Shown here in pieces: positions 53,301-62,893 of a stretch of 64,000 nt of DNA. This stretch comes from Sulfurovum sp. TSL1 (lineage in GTDB: Bacteria > Campylobacterota > Campylobacteria > Campylobacterales > Sulfurovaceae): positions 1,223,106-1,287,105 of the forward strand of contig NZ_BPFI01000001.1 in the NCBI RefSeq assembly GCF_019972135.1, given 5' to 3'. How positions within the stretch are numbered: the stretch's first letter is position 1; every line of letters starts with the position of its first letter. A model generated the notes under the pieces. That model saw only the letters and a program-made list of their open reading frames with translations, had not been told where the DNA came from and did not search any database. Made by a program: the position numbers and the translations under genes.

Positions 53301-56288
53301 ATGAAAAAAAATTTACTTAATGCTTCAGTACAAAATGTAGTCCGTTTAAAATACATTCTCATATTCATACTCTCTTTTTTCTTTTCCATTCAGGCGTTGG
53401 GAGCACCATCATGTAGTAGTTATCACAGTACAAGTGAGTGTAATGCTGTCTCAACATGTACATGGGACGATGCTAGTAGTGTTTGTGTTGCAAGTGATGC
53501 AGATATAGATCTTCTTATAGCCAAAACCCCGTCAAGCAGGGTAGTTGACCTAAATGATACTATTACATACGTACTGACTGTAGCAAATGAGGCAAAAGAC
53601 GATGCTGAAGTCGATAATCATGTAACGGTGATAGATACCCTTCCTCCTGTAACAGGTCTTACAGATTTTCAAATGATTGATGATGCTGGTTTTAACTGTA
53701 CCATTGACGGTTCAGCCATTACACCAGGAATGCCACTTACTGATTCCAGTGTGTTGACCTGTATTGACGGGGAAATTGATGGAAGAACAGGGAATAGTGG
53801 AGTTCCGGGTCTCATTGAAATTTGGTACAGTTTTCGGGCTCCAGATTATAATACAGAACTCAACAACACGGTTGAAGTCAGTGCTCTCAATGATACTACA
53901 AATAATACTAAATCATCGTATGCTACAGTATATGTCTATGATGGTAATCTCATTCTTAATCCTCCACCACCGGAACATGCAGATGTTATTGATACTTTTA
54001 CCACTCAAGCAGCATACAATGACGGAACATCAAAGGTAATAAAAACAAAAATTGCTGCAAAAACATTCACACCTATAACAGGTGTACATCTTAATGGGGA
54101 TAATGTAGCCGTACCCTATCAGCATACTGATCCAGATATGTCTTTTATTGTCATTCCCTATCTAAGTGATAACAGTTGTATTACACAAAAAACAATTATC
54201 GATAGTGACACAGGGCTTCCAATGGTATTTAACATCACTGATGGAATGACTGCTGTAGAGGCGAATATGACGGTAGATAGCTCAGCTAGTCGTGCTTCTC
54301 GTATTCTGGTCAGCTATATTGATCTTGGGGCGATCCTTGACAATACTGGTGTAAAATGTGTATATACCAGTTCAACGCAAGGTAACCTTGCAGGACTTGG
54401 GCAATGTGTCAACAGTGCAAATAACTATTATGATGCCTTTGGCCTTTCAGCTTATGAACGCTGTAATGTCTTAAATGGTCAACCATGTACCCCGTCAAAT
54501 GGTGGATATAGTTGTGGTCCAAATGATACAAGCTGTACTGGATACAATCCACTCTATGACAATGAAGTTGGATGTTTAATGTGTACACTAAATGCTTTTC
54601 CAGAGTGTTCTACAGACAATTTTGCCATTCGTCCTGAAAGATTTGATATCAATGCAACACATCAGAATTTTCCACATCTTCTCCGTGCGGGGGAAGATTA
54701 TCCGATTGCATTAACTGCGCGTGATGCTGTAGGTTCAGCAACCGACCAATACACTATTTCAGATTATCCTTTCAACGATGACATCAATGCTTCTGCAATC
54801 AAATATTTTAATGATAATTATACTACCCTAGCTACAGACGATCTAATGTTTGGTAATCTTACTATGAATGATTCTTACCTTTTCTATTCTATTAACGGCC
54901 TATCAAGTTCAAGTGCTTCTATAGAACCCGCAACCGCAGAAGAATCGATACATATAGCCTATGATGATGTAGGCGATATTACACTTCATGTTCAAGACCA
55001 AAATTGGTCAGCAGTAGATAATGATGATACACCTATGAACTGTGATGAGAACGGTACTTATATCTGTGGAGATAGAAATATCACATTCATTCCTCATCAC
55101 TTTAAATTTGCAGAACTTAACATTACCAACCATGCCGGTCCGGACAGTAATTTTACCTATATTGCAGATAATAGAGGCATGCCAAGTACAAATCCGCCTA
55201 CAAGAAGTCCAATGGCAGCTCGAATAAAGACACGTATAGAAGCATTAAACAAAGACGGTAATATTACAAGAAACTTTAGAACTGGGGCACTCTATTATGA
55301 AAATAATATCACTGTCACTCCTACTGTTATCGTTCCTACATATGGAAACCCTAATGGATATCTTTTCCCTGATGCAAATGAATCGAATATCAGTAATCAA
55401 CTGGTAGGATTTGGTCGTCCAGGAACTGAGGATGAAAATGGGACACGTTATATTGACTGGAATGAAAGCACCTATCCACTTGACTTCAATTTCCGTAGAG
55501 AGATCAATCAACCTGCTAATCCTTTTGATGTCAACGGTTCTTATCTTTCCATCTCTATGCTTTCACAGTATGTTGACCCTGAGGATGGTGATACAGCAGA
55601 TATCAACGGAAGCCGCATCGGTGATCAAAATACTTCAACAACCTGTGCAGCAGATCCGGGCTGTGTAGAAGAAAATGCCGAGAACAATGCTACTTTCTAT
55701 TATGGAAGAGCCCGTCCGTCCCTATACATTTATGATGACATCATTACTTCTAGCGTAAATACACCTATAGCAATTGATGTGTATTGTGATCTTCTTTTTA
55801 CGGAATGCTCTGACAAAGGTATAGATACAGACAATGCACAGATCAATGAAGCTGATTGGTGGTTATCCTTAAATCACACTGAGGACAGTACGCGTCATGA
55901 TGGAAATGTTACACTGCAAACAGGTATCATCACACCTTCAGGTACTGCGTCTATCTCCTCTACTATCTCTACTGACCCAGCAGCAGTACGAATTACCTCA
56001 GGGGGGATAGATCCAGATGTCACAGTAACCGCAACCTCATCAGATAGACCAATGACAGTGCCTATAGAGTTGGTTCACAATATACTTCCATTGACCTTGC
56101 CTTACTATACTGCGACACCTCCTTATACAAATAGTTGGTTAATCTATAATGAAGACTCTTTAAATCTTCCAAGTCCATTCTATAAAGTACGTTTTATTGG
56201 TAGTTCTGATTGGGCAGGACATGGAGATACTGGTCATGTTGTTGACAGCAATGTCAGTACAAAGAAAAACAGACGGTTGGAATGGTAA
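53301..56288 (+). CDS. Large exported DUF11/MshQ-like surface protein
   Basis: A 995-residue protein with a long signal peptide (cleavage near residue 35, QALG). A short cysteine-rich knot (36-66) is followed by a DUF11-type adhesin repeat (about 70-215: DIDLLIAKTPSSRVVDLNDTI). A long middle region ends in a MshQ/DUF6701-like part with AIRPERFDINATH, PSLYIYDDIITSSVNTPIAI and a C-terminal WxGxGDTGHVVDS. MshQ-like proteins accompany MSHA-type pili and are thought to be tip or surface adhesins. It is the first gene after the c-di-GMP aptamer and ends directly at the start of the first prepilin gene. Confidence 0.85.
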   Translation: MKKNLLNASVQNVVRLKYILIFILSFFFSIQALGAPSCSSYHSTSECNAVSTCTWDDASSVCVASDADIDLLIAKTPSSRVVDLNDTITYVLTVANEAKDDAEVDNHVTVIDTLPPVTGLTDFQMIDDAGFNCTIDGSAITPGMPLTDSSVLTCIDGEIDGRTGNSGVPGLIEIWYSFRAPDYNTELNNTVEVSALNDTTNNTKSSYATVYVYDGNLILNPPPPEHADVIDTFTTQAAYNDGTSKVIKTKIAAKTFTPITGVHLNGDNVAVPYQHTDPDMSFIVIPYLSDNSCITQKTIIDSDTGLPMVFNITDGMTAVEANMTVDSSASRASRILVSYIDLGAILDNTGVKCVYTSSTQGNLAGLGQCVNSANNYYDAFGLSAYERCNVLNGQPCTPSNGGYSCGPNDTSCTGYNPLYDNEVGCLMCTLNAFPECSTDNFAIRPERFDINATHQNFPHLLRAGEDYPIALTARDAVGSATDQYTISDYPFNDDINASAIKYFNDNYTTLATDDLMFGNLTMNDSYLFYSINGLSSSSASIEPATAEESIHIAYDDVGDITLHVQDQNWSAVDNDDTPMNCDENGTYICGDRNITFIPHHFKFAELNITNHAGPDSNFTYIADNRGMPSTNPPTRSPMAARIKTRIEALNKDGNITRNFRTGALYYENNITVTPTVIVPTYGNPNGYLFPDANESNISNQLVGFGRPGTEDENGTRYIDWNESTYPLDFNFRREINQPANPFDVNGSYLSISMLSQYVDPEDGDTADINGSRIGDQNTSTTCAADPGCVEENAENNATFYYGRARPSLYIYDDIITSSVNTPIAIDVYCDLLFTECSDKGIDTDNAQINEADWWLSLNHTEDSTRHDGNVTLQTGIITPSGTASISSTISTDPAAVRITSGGIDPDVTVTATSSDRPMTVPIELVHNILPLTLPYYTATPPYTNSWLIYNEDSLNLPSPFYKVRFIGSSDWAGHGDTGHVVDSNVSTKKNRRLEW

Positions 56289-56993
56289 ATGATGTTAAAA
56301 ACTAAAATAATGCGTCCAGCAATCGCAATGCTAGAATTGATATTTGCTATAGTTATTATGGGTATCATACTGATGTCTGCCCCGCAACTCATCAGTACAG
56401 CTGCTAAAAGTGGTTATGTTGCTATCCAGCAGGAAGCGATTAATGAAGCTGCAGCACAAGTGAATATGATCATGGGATACCATTGGGATGAAAATGATGT
56501 GAGTGATGAGTATATAGATCCTATACTCATTGTATCAAATGGTGATAGTGCCCTAGATGAAGATGGTACTACCGGACGCCGTCTTGGTACACCTAAAGAG
56601 AGTTATCGTTCTTTTATACGTGCTGATGGTAGAGATGATCTCAATGCCTCATCTTTGGGTAGTGATGGAACGGAAACTGAGGAGGACGATATTGATGATT
56701 TCACGGGAGTCAGGAACCTAAGAGAAGTTGAAACTTCCATAGCAGATACTGTGGAGACAAACACTATTGATATTGATAGGGAGGTCGTCTACAGTAGTGA
56801 CAGTGCCAACTACAATCAAACAACTATCACATTTGCCCCTTCCTTTACAGATGATGGAGCTACTACAAATATAAAATCTATTATTGTAAAGGTAACAAGT
56901 AGCAGTGGCACTGATGAGCTTGACAAAGAGATTATCTTACGTGGCTTTAGCTGCAACATAGGTGGATACAGACTTGAAGATAAGGAATTCTAG
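56289..56993 (+). CDS. Prepilin-like protein 1 (PilV/MshC-like)
   Basis: A 234-residue type IV prepilin-like protein. After a short basic leader it has RPA/IAMLELIFAIVIMG with Ala at -1 and Glu at +5, then the hydrophobic helix, and an Asp-rich, mostly beta C-terminal domain with one Cys near the end. It is likely a minor pilin or pseudopilin processed by a PilD-type peptidase. Immediately follows the surface-protein gene and is followed after 1 bp by the next prepilin. Confidence 0.85.
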   Translation: MMLKTKIMRPAIAMLELIFAIVIMGIILMSAPQLISTAAKSGYVAIQQEAINEAAAQVNMIMGYHWDENDVSDEYIDPILIVSNGDSALDEDGTTGRRLGTPKESYRSFIRADGRDDLNASSLGSDGTETEEDDIDDFTGVRNLREVETSIADTVETNTIDIDREVVYSSDSANYNQTTITFAPSFTDDGATTNIKSIIVKVTSSSGTDELDKEIILRGFSCNIGGYRLEDKEF

Positions 56994-56994
56994 T

Positions 56995-57804
56995 ATGAAA
57001 CAATATCGATTTAAACCTGCTTTCAGTATGCTTGAACTTGTCTTTGTCATCGTCATACTCGGCATCGTTGCTTCTATTGGTTCTGAAATGATCGTCAAAG
57101 TTTATGAAAGCTATATTGTTCAAAGAGCACAACATCGGGCTACACTTAAAACTGAATTAGCGGCTACACAAATAGCCAATAGACTTGCTTCTGCTATTCC
57201 AGGAACAGTGTTTCGTGTCAGAACGAATGATACTTATGAACCAATTGATTCTGATTTTCCTGCCGGTGTAGTAGGTGATGAGTATAAAGGATTACAGTGG
57301 GTGGGGAGTGACACAGAAAGTTTCAGTGCAACTAGTGTCCCCGGGTGGAGTGGATTTTGCGATATCAATATCAGTACACAAACTTCTATTGAAACTCCTG
57401 GTTCTGCATTAGCTGACACGACAACCATTATAAATAATCTCTTTCCCGGCTTTAGTAGACTTTCGCTCTATTTCCCTTATGATCCAACAGATTATAATGC
57501 TACTATTGTAGATGGTGATACTATAGCACTTACAGGTACCGGTGCATCACGCATTGTGGAACACTATAAACTAGCATGGAGTTCTTATGCTTTAATAGTA
57601 GAAAATGGAGACCTTTATCTCTATTATAATTTTGACCCTACACCAGCAACACCTGTGGGCAATACAAAATCTCTGTTGATGAAGAATGTCAGTACATTCA
57701 AATTCAAGGGAGCAGGACGTACGATAAGATTTAAGATCTGTAAAGAAGAACCTATCAGTGAAGATGTCAACATCACAGCTTGTAAAGAAAAGGCGGTATT
57801 CTAA
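56995..57804 (+). CDS. Prepilin-like protein 2
   Basis: A 269-residue prepilin-like protein: leader KQYRFKPA, cleavage before FSMLELVFVIVILG (Ala -1, Glu +5), amphipathic helix to about 50, then a globular domain with Cys pairs (FCDINIS, KICKEE, ITACKEK) and a conserved YKLAWSSYALIVENG segment resembling PilW/GspJ-like minor pilins. The start at 56995 is chosen because it is 1 bp after the previous stop and gives a proper short leader. Confidence 0.87.
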   Translation: MKQYRFKPAFSMLELVFVIVILGIVASIGSEMIVKVYESYIVQRAQHRATLKTELAATQIANRLASAIPGTVFRVRTNDTYEPIDSDFPAGVVGDEYKGLQWVGSDTESFSATSVPGWSGFCDINISTQTSIETPGSALADTTTIINNLFPGFSRLSLYFPYDPTDYNATIVDGDTIALTGTGASRIVEHYKLAWSSYALIVENGDLYLYYNFDPTPATPVGNTKSLLMKNVSTFKFKGAGRTIRFKICKEEPISEDVNITACKEKAVF

Positions 57805-58244
57805 TGAGAAAAGCATTTTCAATGTTAACGGCGATCTTTATCATTGTTTTGATGGCAACTGTAGCTGCCTTCATCGTGAACCTTTCAGGTAAAATGGTCA
57901 AAGAAACTACTGCACAATTCCAACGTGAACAAGCAATGCTCTTAGCTAAAAGTTATACTGAGTATGCGATTATGGCCGTTACTGCCAACGATCAAAATAC
58001 TACCTGTCTCAATACTATTAACGGAAGCTTTAATGATTACAATGTGAATGTTAATATATCCTATATAGGACATCATAATATACTGAATGGCGGCTGTACT
58101 AATATTTTGAATCCTGGAAATGACGTAATTACACCCAAGTCTCCACTTAATATCATAGTTGATGTCTTTGTTCGCTACCCTGACTACGACCATCCCGATG
58201 GTCTCAATATGACCTATCATAGAAGGAGCTTACAAAAAATATGA
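57804..58244 (+). CDS. Prepilin-like protein 3 lacking Glu+5 (PilX/GspK-like position)
   Basis: A 146-residue prepilin-like protein with leader MRKA and helix FSMLTAIFIIVLMATVAAFIVNL. The +5 position is Thr, not Glu, a change known in GspK-type tip pseudopilins that sit at the end of the fibre. The C-terminal domain is small with two cysteines. Start overlaps the previous stop (TAATG) and its end overlaps the next start (ATGA). Confidence 0.83.
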   Translation: MRKAFSMLTAIFIIVLMATVAAFIVNLSGKMVKETTAQFQREQAMLLAKSYTEYAIMAVTANDQNTTCLNTINGSFNDYNVNVNISYIGHHNILNGGCTNILNPGNDVITPKSPLNIIVDVFVRYPDYDHPDGLNMTYHRRSLQKI

Positions 58245-58873
58245 GAACTTTACATAAACACACAAAAGCCTTTACTATGTTGGAACTTGTCTTTGTTATC
58301 GTTGTATTAGGTATCCTTGCGTCGTTAGCACTTCCTAGAATGGACCGAGATCTCAGACAGGAAGCCAAGGACAATATCCTTGCTGCCATTCGTTATACAC
58401 AGCACTTGGCACTCAATGATGACAAAACCGATCCTACAGATCCAAATTGGCAGAAGAAGCTCTGGAAAATCACTTTCTCGATATCAGGTAACAATTTAGC
58501 TAACTTCTACACTATTTCATCCGATGATAACCAGAATGGTACTGTAGATAAAAATGAAACTGCCATTGATCCTCAAGATGGAAAATATATGTTTACTGAT
58601 GATAGCACTATTGATATTGATGAAAGCTCTAATATCTTCATAGGAAAAAAATATGGTGTCATAAATATGACCTTTAGTGGTGGATGTTCAAATACTGCCC
58701 CTGAAATTGCATTTGACCACCTCGGTAGAACATATAATGATATAGGAAGTGCTACAAATGACTACAGCAAATATATGTCTCTAGACTGTAATATCGTATT
58801 TAGCTTTGCAGATGGTTCGACACCCATTACTGTAATAATTGTTCCTGAGACAGGGTATGTCAGTGCGGATTAA
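58241..58873 (+). CDS. Prepilin-like protein 4 (GspH/FimT-like)
   Basis: A 210-residue prepilin-like protein: leader RTLHKHTKA, then FTMLELVFVIVVLGILASLALPRM (Ala -1, Glu +5) and an immunoglobulin-like beta domain with Cys in GGCSN and SLDCN. Its size and position fit GspH/FimT-like minor pilins. Last gene of the operon; the helix is the best conserved of the four. Confidence 0.88.
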   Translation: MRTLHKHTKAFTMLELVFVIVVLGILASLALPRMDRDLRQEAKDNILAAIRYTQHLALNDDKTDPTDPNWQKKLWKITFSISGNNLANFYTISSDDNQNGTVDKNETAIDPQDGKYMFTDDSTIDIDESSNIFIGKKYGVINMTFSGGCSNTAPEIAFDHLGRTYNDIGSATNDYSKYMSLDCNIVFSFADGSTPITVIIVPETGYVSAD

Positions 58874-58977
58874 TAAGAGATAAAAACCCTCTTCTATTTA
58901 CCTTTCATTAAGTATCTTAAGTTAAAATTAAGTATGGATATAGCGATATATCTATACTTTAATATTAAGGATATATT

Positions 58978-59511
58978 ATGAACAAAAGTATAACGGGAAG
59001 ACATTTCGAACTGACTGATCCTATAAAAGCATATGCTGAAGCAGCCATCGATGGTTTAGAAAAATATCATTTAGACATAATTTCTGCAAGCACTGTGATC
59101 TCAGCCAGTGAAAAGAATGGGAAAAAAGGCTTTGTCACAGAGTTCATTATTAACCTTAAAGATAAAAACACGATCGTTATCACCCAAGTAGATAAAGATG
59201 TGTATGCCGCTCTGGACCTGGCGATAGAAAGAGTGAAAAAATCACTTAGAAGACATGCAGATAAAATAAAAGATCATAAAATTATGAGTTTTAGAGATCT
59301 GGGAGAAGAGGCTGAAGCTGTCAGTGAATTGACCGCAGAGGAAGTAGAGATCGTTCCAATGGACTTAGAACTTCACAAACCGCTTGATTTTGATGAAGCG
59401 ATAGACGCATTGCAAGCCGAGAAAAAAAGACAATTTATCGTATTTAATGACAATGAGGGTTTGATGCGTGTCATGTATAAAAGAGCGGACGGTAAATTCG
59501 GACTTTATTAA
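58978..59511 (+). CDS. hpf: Ribosome hibernation promoting factor (long form)
   Basis: A 177-residue protein. The N-terminal S30AE fold (MNKSITGRHFELTDPIKAYAEAAIDGLEKYH, DLAIERVKKSLRRHADKIKDHK) binds the decoding site. The C-terminal dimerisation domain (DFDEAIDALQAEKKRQFIVFNDNEG, MRVMYKRADGKFGL) joins two 70S ribosomes into 100S dimers. It is a single gene with an AAGGAT ribosome site, convergent with recG. Confidence 0.96.
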   Translation: MNKSITGRHFELTDPIKAYAEAAIDGLEKYHLDIISASTVISASEKNGKKGFVTEFIINLKDKNTIVITQVDKDVYAALDLAIERVKKSLRRHADKIKDHKIMSFRDLGEEAEAVSELTAEEVEIVPMDLELHKPLDFDEAIDALQAEKKRQFIVFNDNEGLMRVMYKRADGKFGLY

Positions 59512-59529
59512 ATTCCTCTTTGGAAATTT

Positions 59530-59547
59530 CCTCGGGAGACCCCGAGG
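59530..59547. terminator. Bidirectional hairpin between hpf and recG
   Basis: A perfect 7-bp GC-rich stem CCTCGGG/CCCGAGG with a 4-nt loop lies between the two convergent stops. T-runs are weak on both strands (AAATTTCC on the minus strand). Confidence 0.5.
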
Positions 59548-59548
59548 A

Positions 59549-61357
59549 TCACACTCCTACACTTCCCAATCTATTTTTAGCCCTCATAATCACCTCTTCA
59601 TCCTCAGCCATATCCAGCCACTTAAACTTTTGACCGCTTTGTATCGTACCATCTAGAATATCACCACTGTCTCGAAACTTCAGATCCAGTTTTGCTATGT
59701 CAAAGCCATTGGTTGTTTGTGAAAACTGCTCAAGCCTGAAATTCTCTGTAGTGTTAGAGTAGAGATAACACCAGCTCTTTAAACCGTTACGTCCTACCCT
59801 ACCTCTGAGTTGATGCAGTGTGGCAAGTCCAAGCCGTTCTGCACCTACGACAACGATAAGCGTAAGCCTCGGTAAGGAGATACCCACTTCAACCACAGTT
59901 GTCGCTAAAAGTATGTTTCCTTTCTCTCTGAATTCAAGTAACACATCCTCTTTCTGTTTATCTTTACCGTGTGTGACATAGACATGCTCAAACTTCTTTT
60001 CCCAGAAGCCTCTGCTCTCTTCCAGAGACTGATAGGGTACCTCACTGCTCTCTTCTACCAAGGGGTAAATGATGAGTACTTGATGATCCTGTGCGATTTC
60101 CTCTTTGATATGTGTCAAAAGATTGGGAAAATCTTGTTTACTGATCGTCTGGGTCAATACTTCACGTTCAAAAGGCGTTGTCGTAATGAGACTGACATCA
60201 ATCAGTTCAGACTCCATCATCGCCTGTGTTCTAGGTATAGGGGTAGCAGAGAACTGTATGAAATGTGGTTTTTTATCTCCCTTGCTGACCAAAGCTTCCA
60301 GGCTCTGTCTCTGTTTGGTACCAAAGCGGTGCTGTTCATCTACCATCACCAAAGAGGCCTTAGGAAGGTCCTCTTTGAAAAGCAGTGCATGTGTACCGAT
60401 GATAAAATCTGCTTCTCTGTAATCTCCTTGATCTTTACCCTGCATGACCAATGCCACTTTGACGTGTTTGGGCAAATGCTTACATGCTTCTTCGTAAAGT
60501 TGCAGTGCAAGAAGTGAGGTCGGTGCCATCAATATACTCTTATGCGGCAGTGCCATCATCACAGAAGCCAGTATCACCATCGTTTTGCCTGAACCCACAT
60601 CGCCAACGACCATACGTTTGGCTGCTTTGTCTTCTCTTCCCAGATCTGATCGTATCTCTGCTATGACCGATTGCTGTTCTTGTGTCAGCGTAAAAGGCAA
60701 ATGATCCACAAAGTTTTCTATACTCCCCGTCAGTGCTCTGTGTGCAGGGAAATCTGCCCTTTTACCCCGTAATTTTTTGAGATGATTATACGCTTCAACA
60801 AACTTCAGTGCAGTGACAAAGTCAGGCTTGAATGTTGTACCCTCATATACCTCTTCCATACTTTTTGGGAAATGGATATGCATCAGCGTAGAGACCTCTT
60901 TACTGTCCAACCCTTCATTGTATAGATTCTGTTCATTGACATAACATGCTATCAGTGAAGAGATCTCACTCTCTTTGAGTACGGTTTTGTACTTGGGTGT
61001 GATTTTACCTATCGTTTTAATGGATTTGGGCTGTGACATTTGCAAATAGCCCTTATACTCCTCCAGCCTGCCTTGTATCACATGGCTGGACCCCACTTCA
61101 AAAAGTTTATGATGGTACGGTGTCACCCTGAAAAATGTAGAAGAGAGCCGCCTGCCTGATCGTGTGAGGTTGAAGGTGACACGCAGCTTACCTGAATAAA
61201 TACTCGAATCCACCACTTTGGCCTCAAGGGTATTGACCTTACCTAGTTCCAGGGTGGTTGAGAGTGTCGTATCGTTATAAGAAGTCGGGATGATCAGTGC
61301 GAGATCAAGTAGAGAGTGAATTTTGAGTTTTTTAAAAAGTTGTTTTGCTTCTTCCAT
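59549..61357 (-). CDS. recG: ATP-dependent DNA helicase RecG
   Basis: A 602-residue fork-reversal helicase, shorter than the E. coli enzyme (about 690) as I expect in this phylum. The N-terminal wedge (OB-fold) is reduced. Helicase motifs: VVGDVGSGKT (Walker A), VDEQHRFGTKQR (DEQH), QFSATPIPRTQAM, ILLATTVVEVGISLPRLTLIVV and QLRGRVGRNG, followed by the TRG region. Confidence 0.95.
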   Translation of the reverse strand: MEEAKQLFKKLKIHSLLDLALIIPTSYNDTTLSTTLELGKVNTLEAKVVDSSIYSGKLRVTFNLTRSGRRLSSTFFRVTPYHHKLFEVGSSHVIQGRLEEYKGYLQMSQPKSIKTIGKITPKYKTVLKESEISSLIACYVNEQNLYNEGLDSKEVSTLMHIHFPKSMEEVYEGTTFKPDFVTALKFVEAYNHLKKLRGKRADFPAHRALTGSIENFVDHLPFTLTQEQQSVIAEIRSDLGREDKAAKRMVVGDVGSGKTMVILASVMMALPHKSILMAPTSLLALQLYEEACKHLPKHVKVALVMQGKDQGDYREADFIIGTHALLFKEDLPKASLVMVDEQHRFGTKQRQSLEALVSKGDKKPHFIQFSATPIPRTQAMMESELIDVSLITTTPFEREVLTQTISKQDFPNLLTHIKEEIAQDHQVLIIYPLVEESSEVPYQSLEESRGFWEKKFEHVYVTHGKDKQKEDVLLEFREKGNILLATTVVEVGISLPRLTLIVVVGAERLGLATLHQLRGRVGRNGLKSWCYLYSNTTENFRLEQFSQTTNGFDIAKLDLKFRDSGDILDGTIQSGQKFKWLDMAEDEEVIMRAKNRLGSVGV

Positions 61358-61430
61358 CCCAATGCCCTTCTGTTTGTATGATTATACAAAAGTTTTAGAG
61401 ACAAAAGAAATAATATGTCAGATTGACATA

Positions 61431-62732
61431 TTATTTCTTAGGAGGATCTTCCTTTTTTGTGACAATGCTGAAAGTGATATCTGACAACTCAGTATGTGCT
61501 TTGATAAAAGCATTGACCTCATCCAGTGTGACAGACTCGATCTTTTTTAACTGCGCTTTACTAAAATCAAGTGGTCTGCCATAGTAATAGTCATTATAGG
61601 CTCTATGCAGTCTTTGTGAAAGTGTTTCTGTGCGCAGAGGCTCAGACCCAAGTAAGAACTTCTTAGTCTCATCAAGCTCTTTTTGGGTGATACCCTCTTT
61701 GACAAATGTGTCTACCACCTCTTGTATCAGATCTTTTGCCTCGTTCTGCGTACTGAGCTTGGTTTGCATATATCCGCTCAGATACGACACCGGTTTTGTA
61801 CGTCTGAATGAAGAGTAGACACCATAGGTAAGTCCGCGTTTTACACGTATCTCTTCCATGAGACGCGAACCAAAACCGGCACCTCCAAGAAGATACTCCG
61901 CGATCTTTGCCAGGTACTGATCTTTCTCTTTATAGCTATAGTTGAATGGCGCACCAAAATAGATATACGCCTGTTGCGTATCTTCATCGATCAGTACGAC
62001 TTCTTTTTTATCTGAAGCCTGAACACATTCCACTTCTTTCTCTTCAACTTTCGGCAACACTGCAAGCAGTTTTGTCAGATATCCTTCTGCTTCATCCAAT
62101 GTGATATCACCGCCCACAACCCCTATGGCATTGTTATACCCTAAATGTGTAGAGATAAATGTCTGGATATCTTCCAGCGACATACTCTCTATACTCTCGA
62201 TCGTACCGTCATAGGGTCTGGCTAACGCGCTCCCTTTAAAAAGAGTCGCTCTCAAAGAGGTACCTGCGATATAATCAAAATCACTCTTCTTTTGTGTCAG
62301 CCAGCCGATCTTTTGATGTTTAATCTGAGACAATGCCTCTTTGGTGTAGTTCGGATCCTTTAAAAGTTCCTCCAGACGCTCTACCGCATAGGGAAATTCA
62401 CTTTTTAATGAAGAGACCTCTATCACGAAACTCTCACGTCCCACATGTGCACCGATCTCTACAGCATGCGCATCAAGTTTTGTAGCAAACCCTACACTAC
62501 CCTCTTTAGAGGTACCTTCATTCATAAGTCTTGCAGACATATCGGCCAAACCATCTTTGGTATTGCTCAAATGTCCTGCATTTTTAAAGATCAGTTGGAT
62601 CGATACGATAGGAAGATACTTCTCTTGCTCAAATATAACAGGTACTTTGCTTCCTTTAACCTCGATCTCTTGAACGAATGCTGCCATCAATACTCCTTGT
62701 ACTGCTATCCATAATAAAATAATTTTCTTCAT
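61431..62732 (-). CDS. M16 family peptidase-like exported protein
   Basis: A 433-residue protein with a signal peptide (about 1-18, LMAA) and the two-domain fold of M16 (pitrilysin/processing-peptidase) proteins. In the first half the zinc motif HxxEH is replaced by HLSNTKDG..ARLMNEGT, so the metal site is absent. The second half keeps the characteristic IRVKRGLTYGVYSSFRRT loop. Inactive M16 subunits usually pair with an active partner; none is in the window. Periplasmic location is inferred. Confidence 0.9.
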   Translation of the reverse strand: MKKIILLWIAVQGVLMAAFVQEIEVKGSKVPVIFEQEKYLPIVSIQLIFKNAGHLSNTKDGLADMSARLMNEGTSKEGSVGFATKLDAHAVEIGAHVGRESFVIEVSSLKSEFPYAVERLEELLKDPNYTKEALSQIKHQKIGWLTQKKSDFDYIAGTSLRATLFKGSALARPYDGTIESIESMSLEDIQTFISTHLGYNNAIGVVGGDITLDEAEGYLTKLLAVLPKVEEKEVECVQASDKKEVVLIDEDTQQAYIYFGAPFNYSYKEKDQYLAKIAEYLLGGAGFGSRLMEEIRVKRGLTYGVYSSFRRTKPVSYLSGYMQTKLSTQNEAKDLIQEVVDTFVKEGITQKELDETKKFLLGSEPLRTETLSQRLHRAYNDYYYGRPLDFSKAQLKKIESVTLDEVNAFIKAHTELSDITFSIVTKKEDPPKK

Positions 62733-62893
62733 ATAAAACCTTTAGGTTTTTATTTACTCTAAAGTAAAAATAATTGTGACTGGTCACATGAATCAACTGC
62801 TAACAAATAACTACATTGCAGTGCGACCAGGGCACTAAATACCGAGTCGTAAGTTAACGTAATTCTTTTGAACTTTGCCTCAAAAACATCTAA

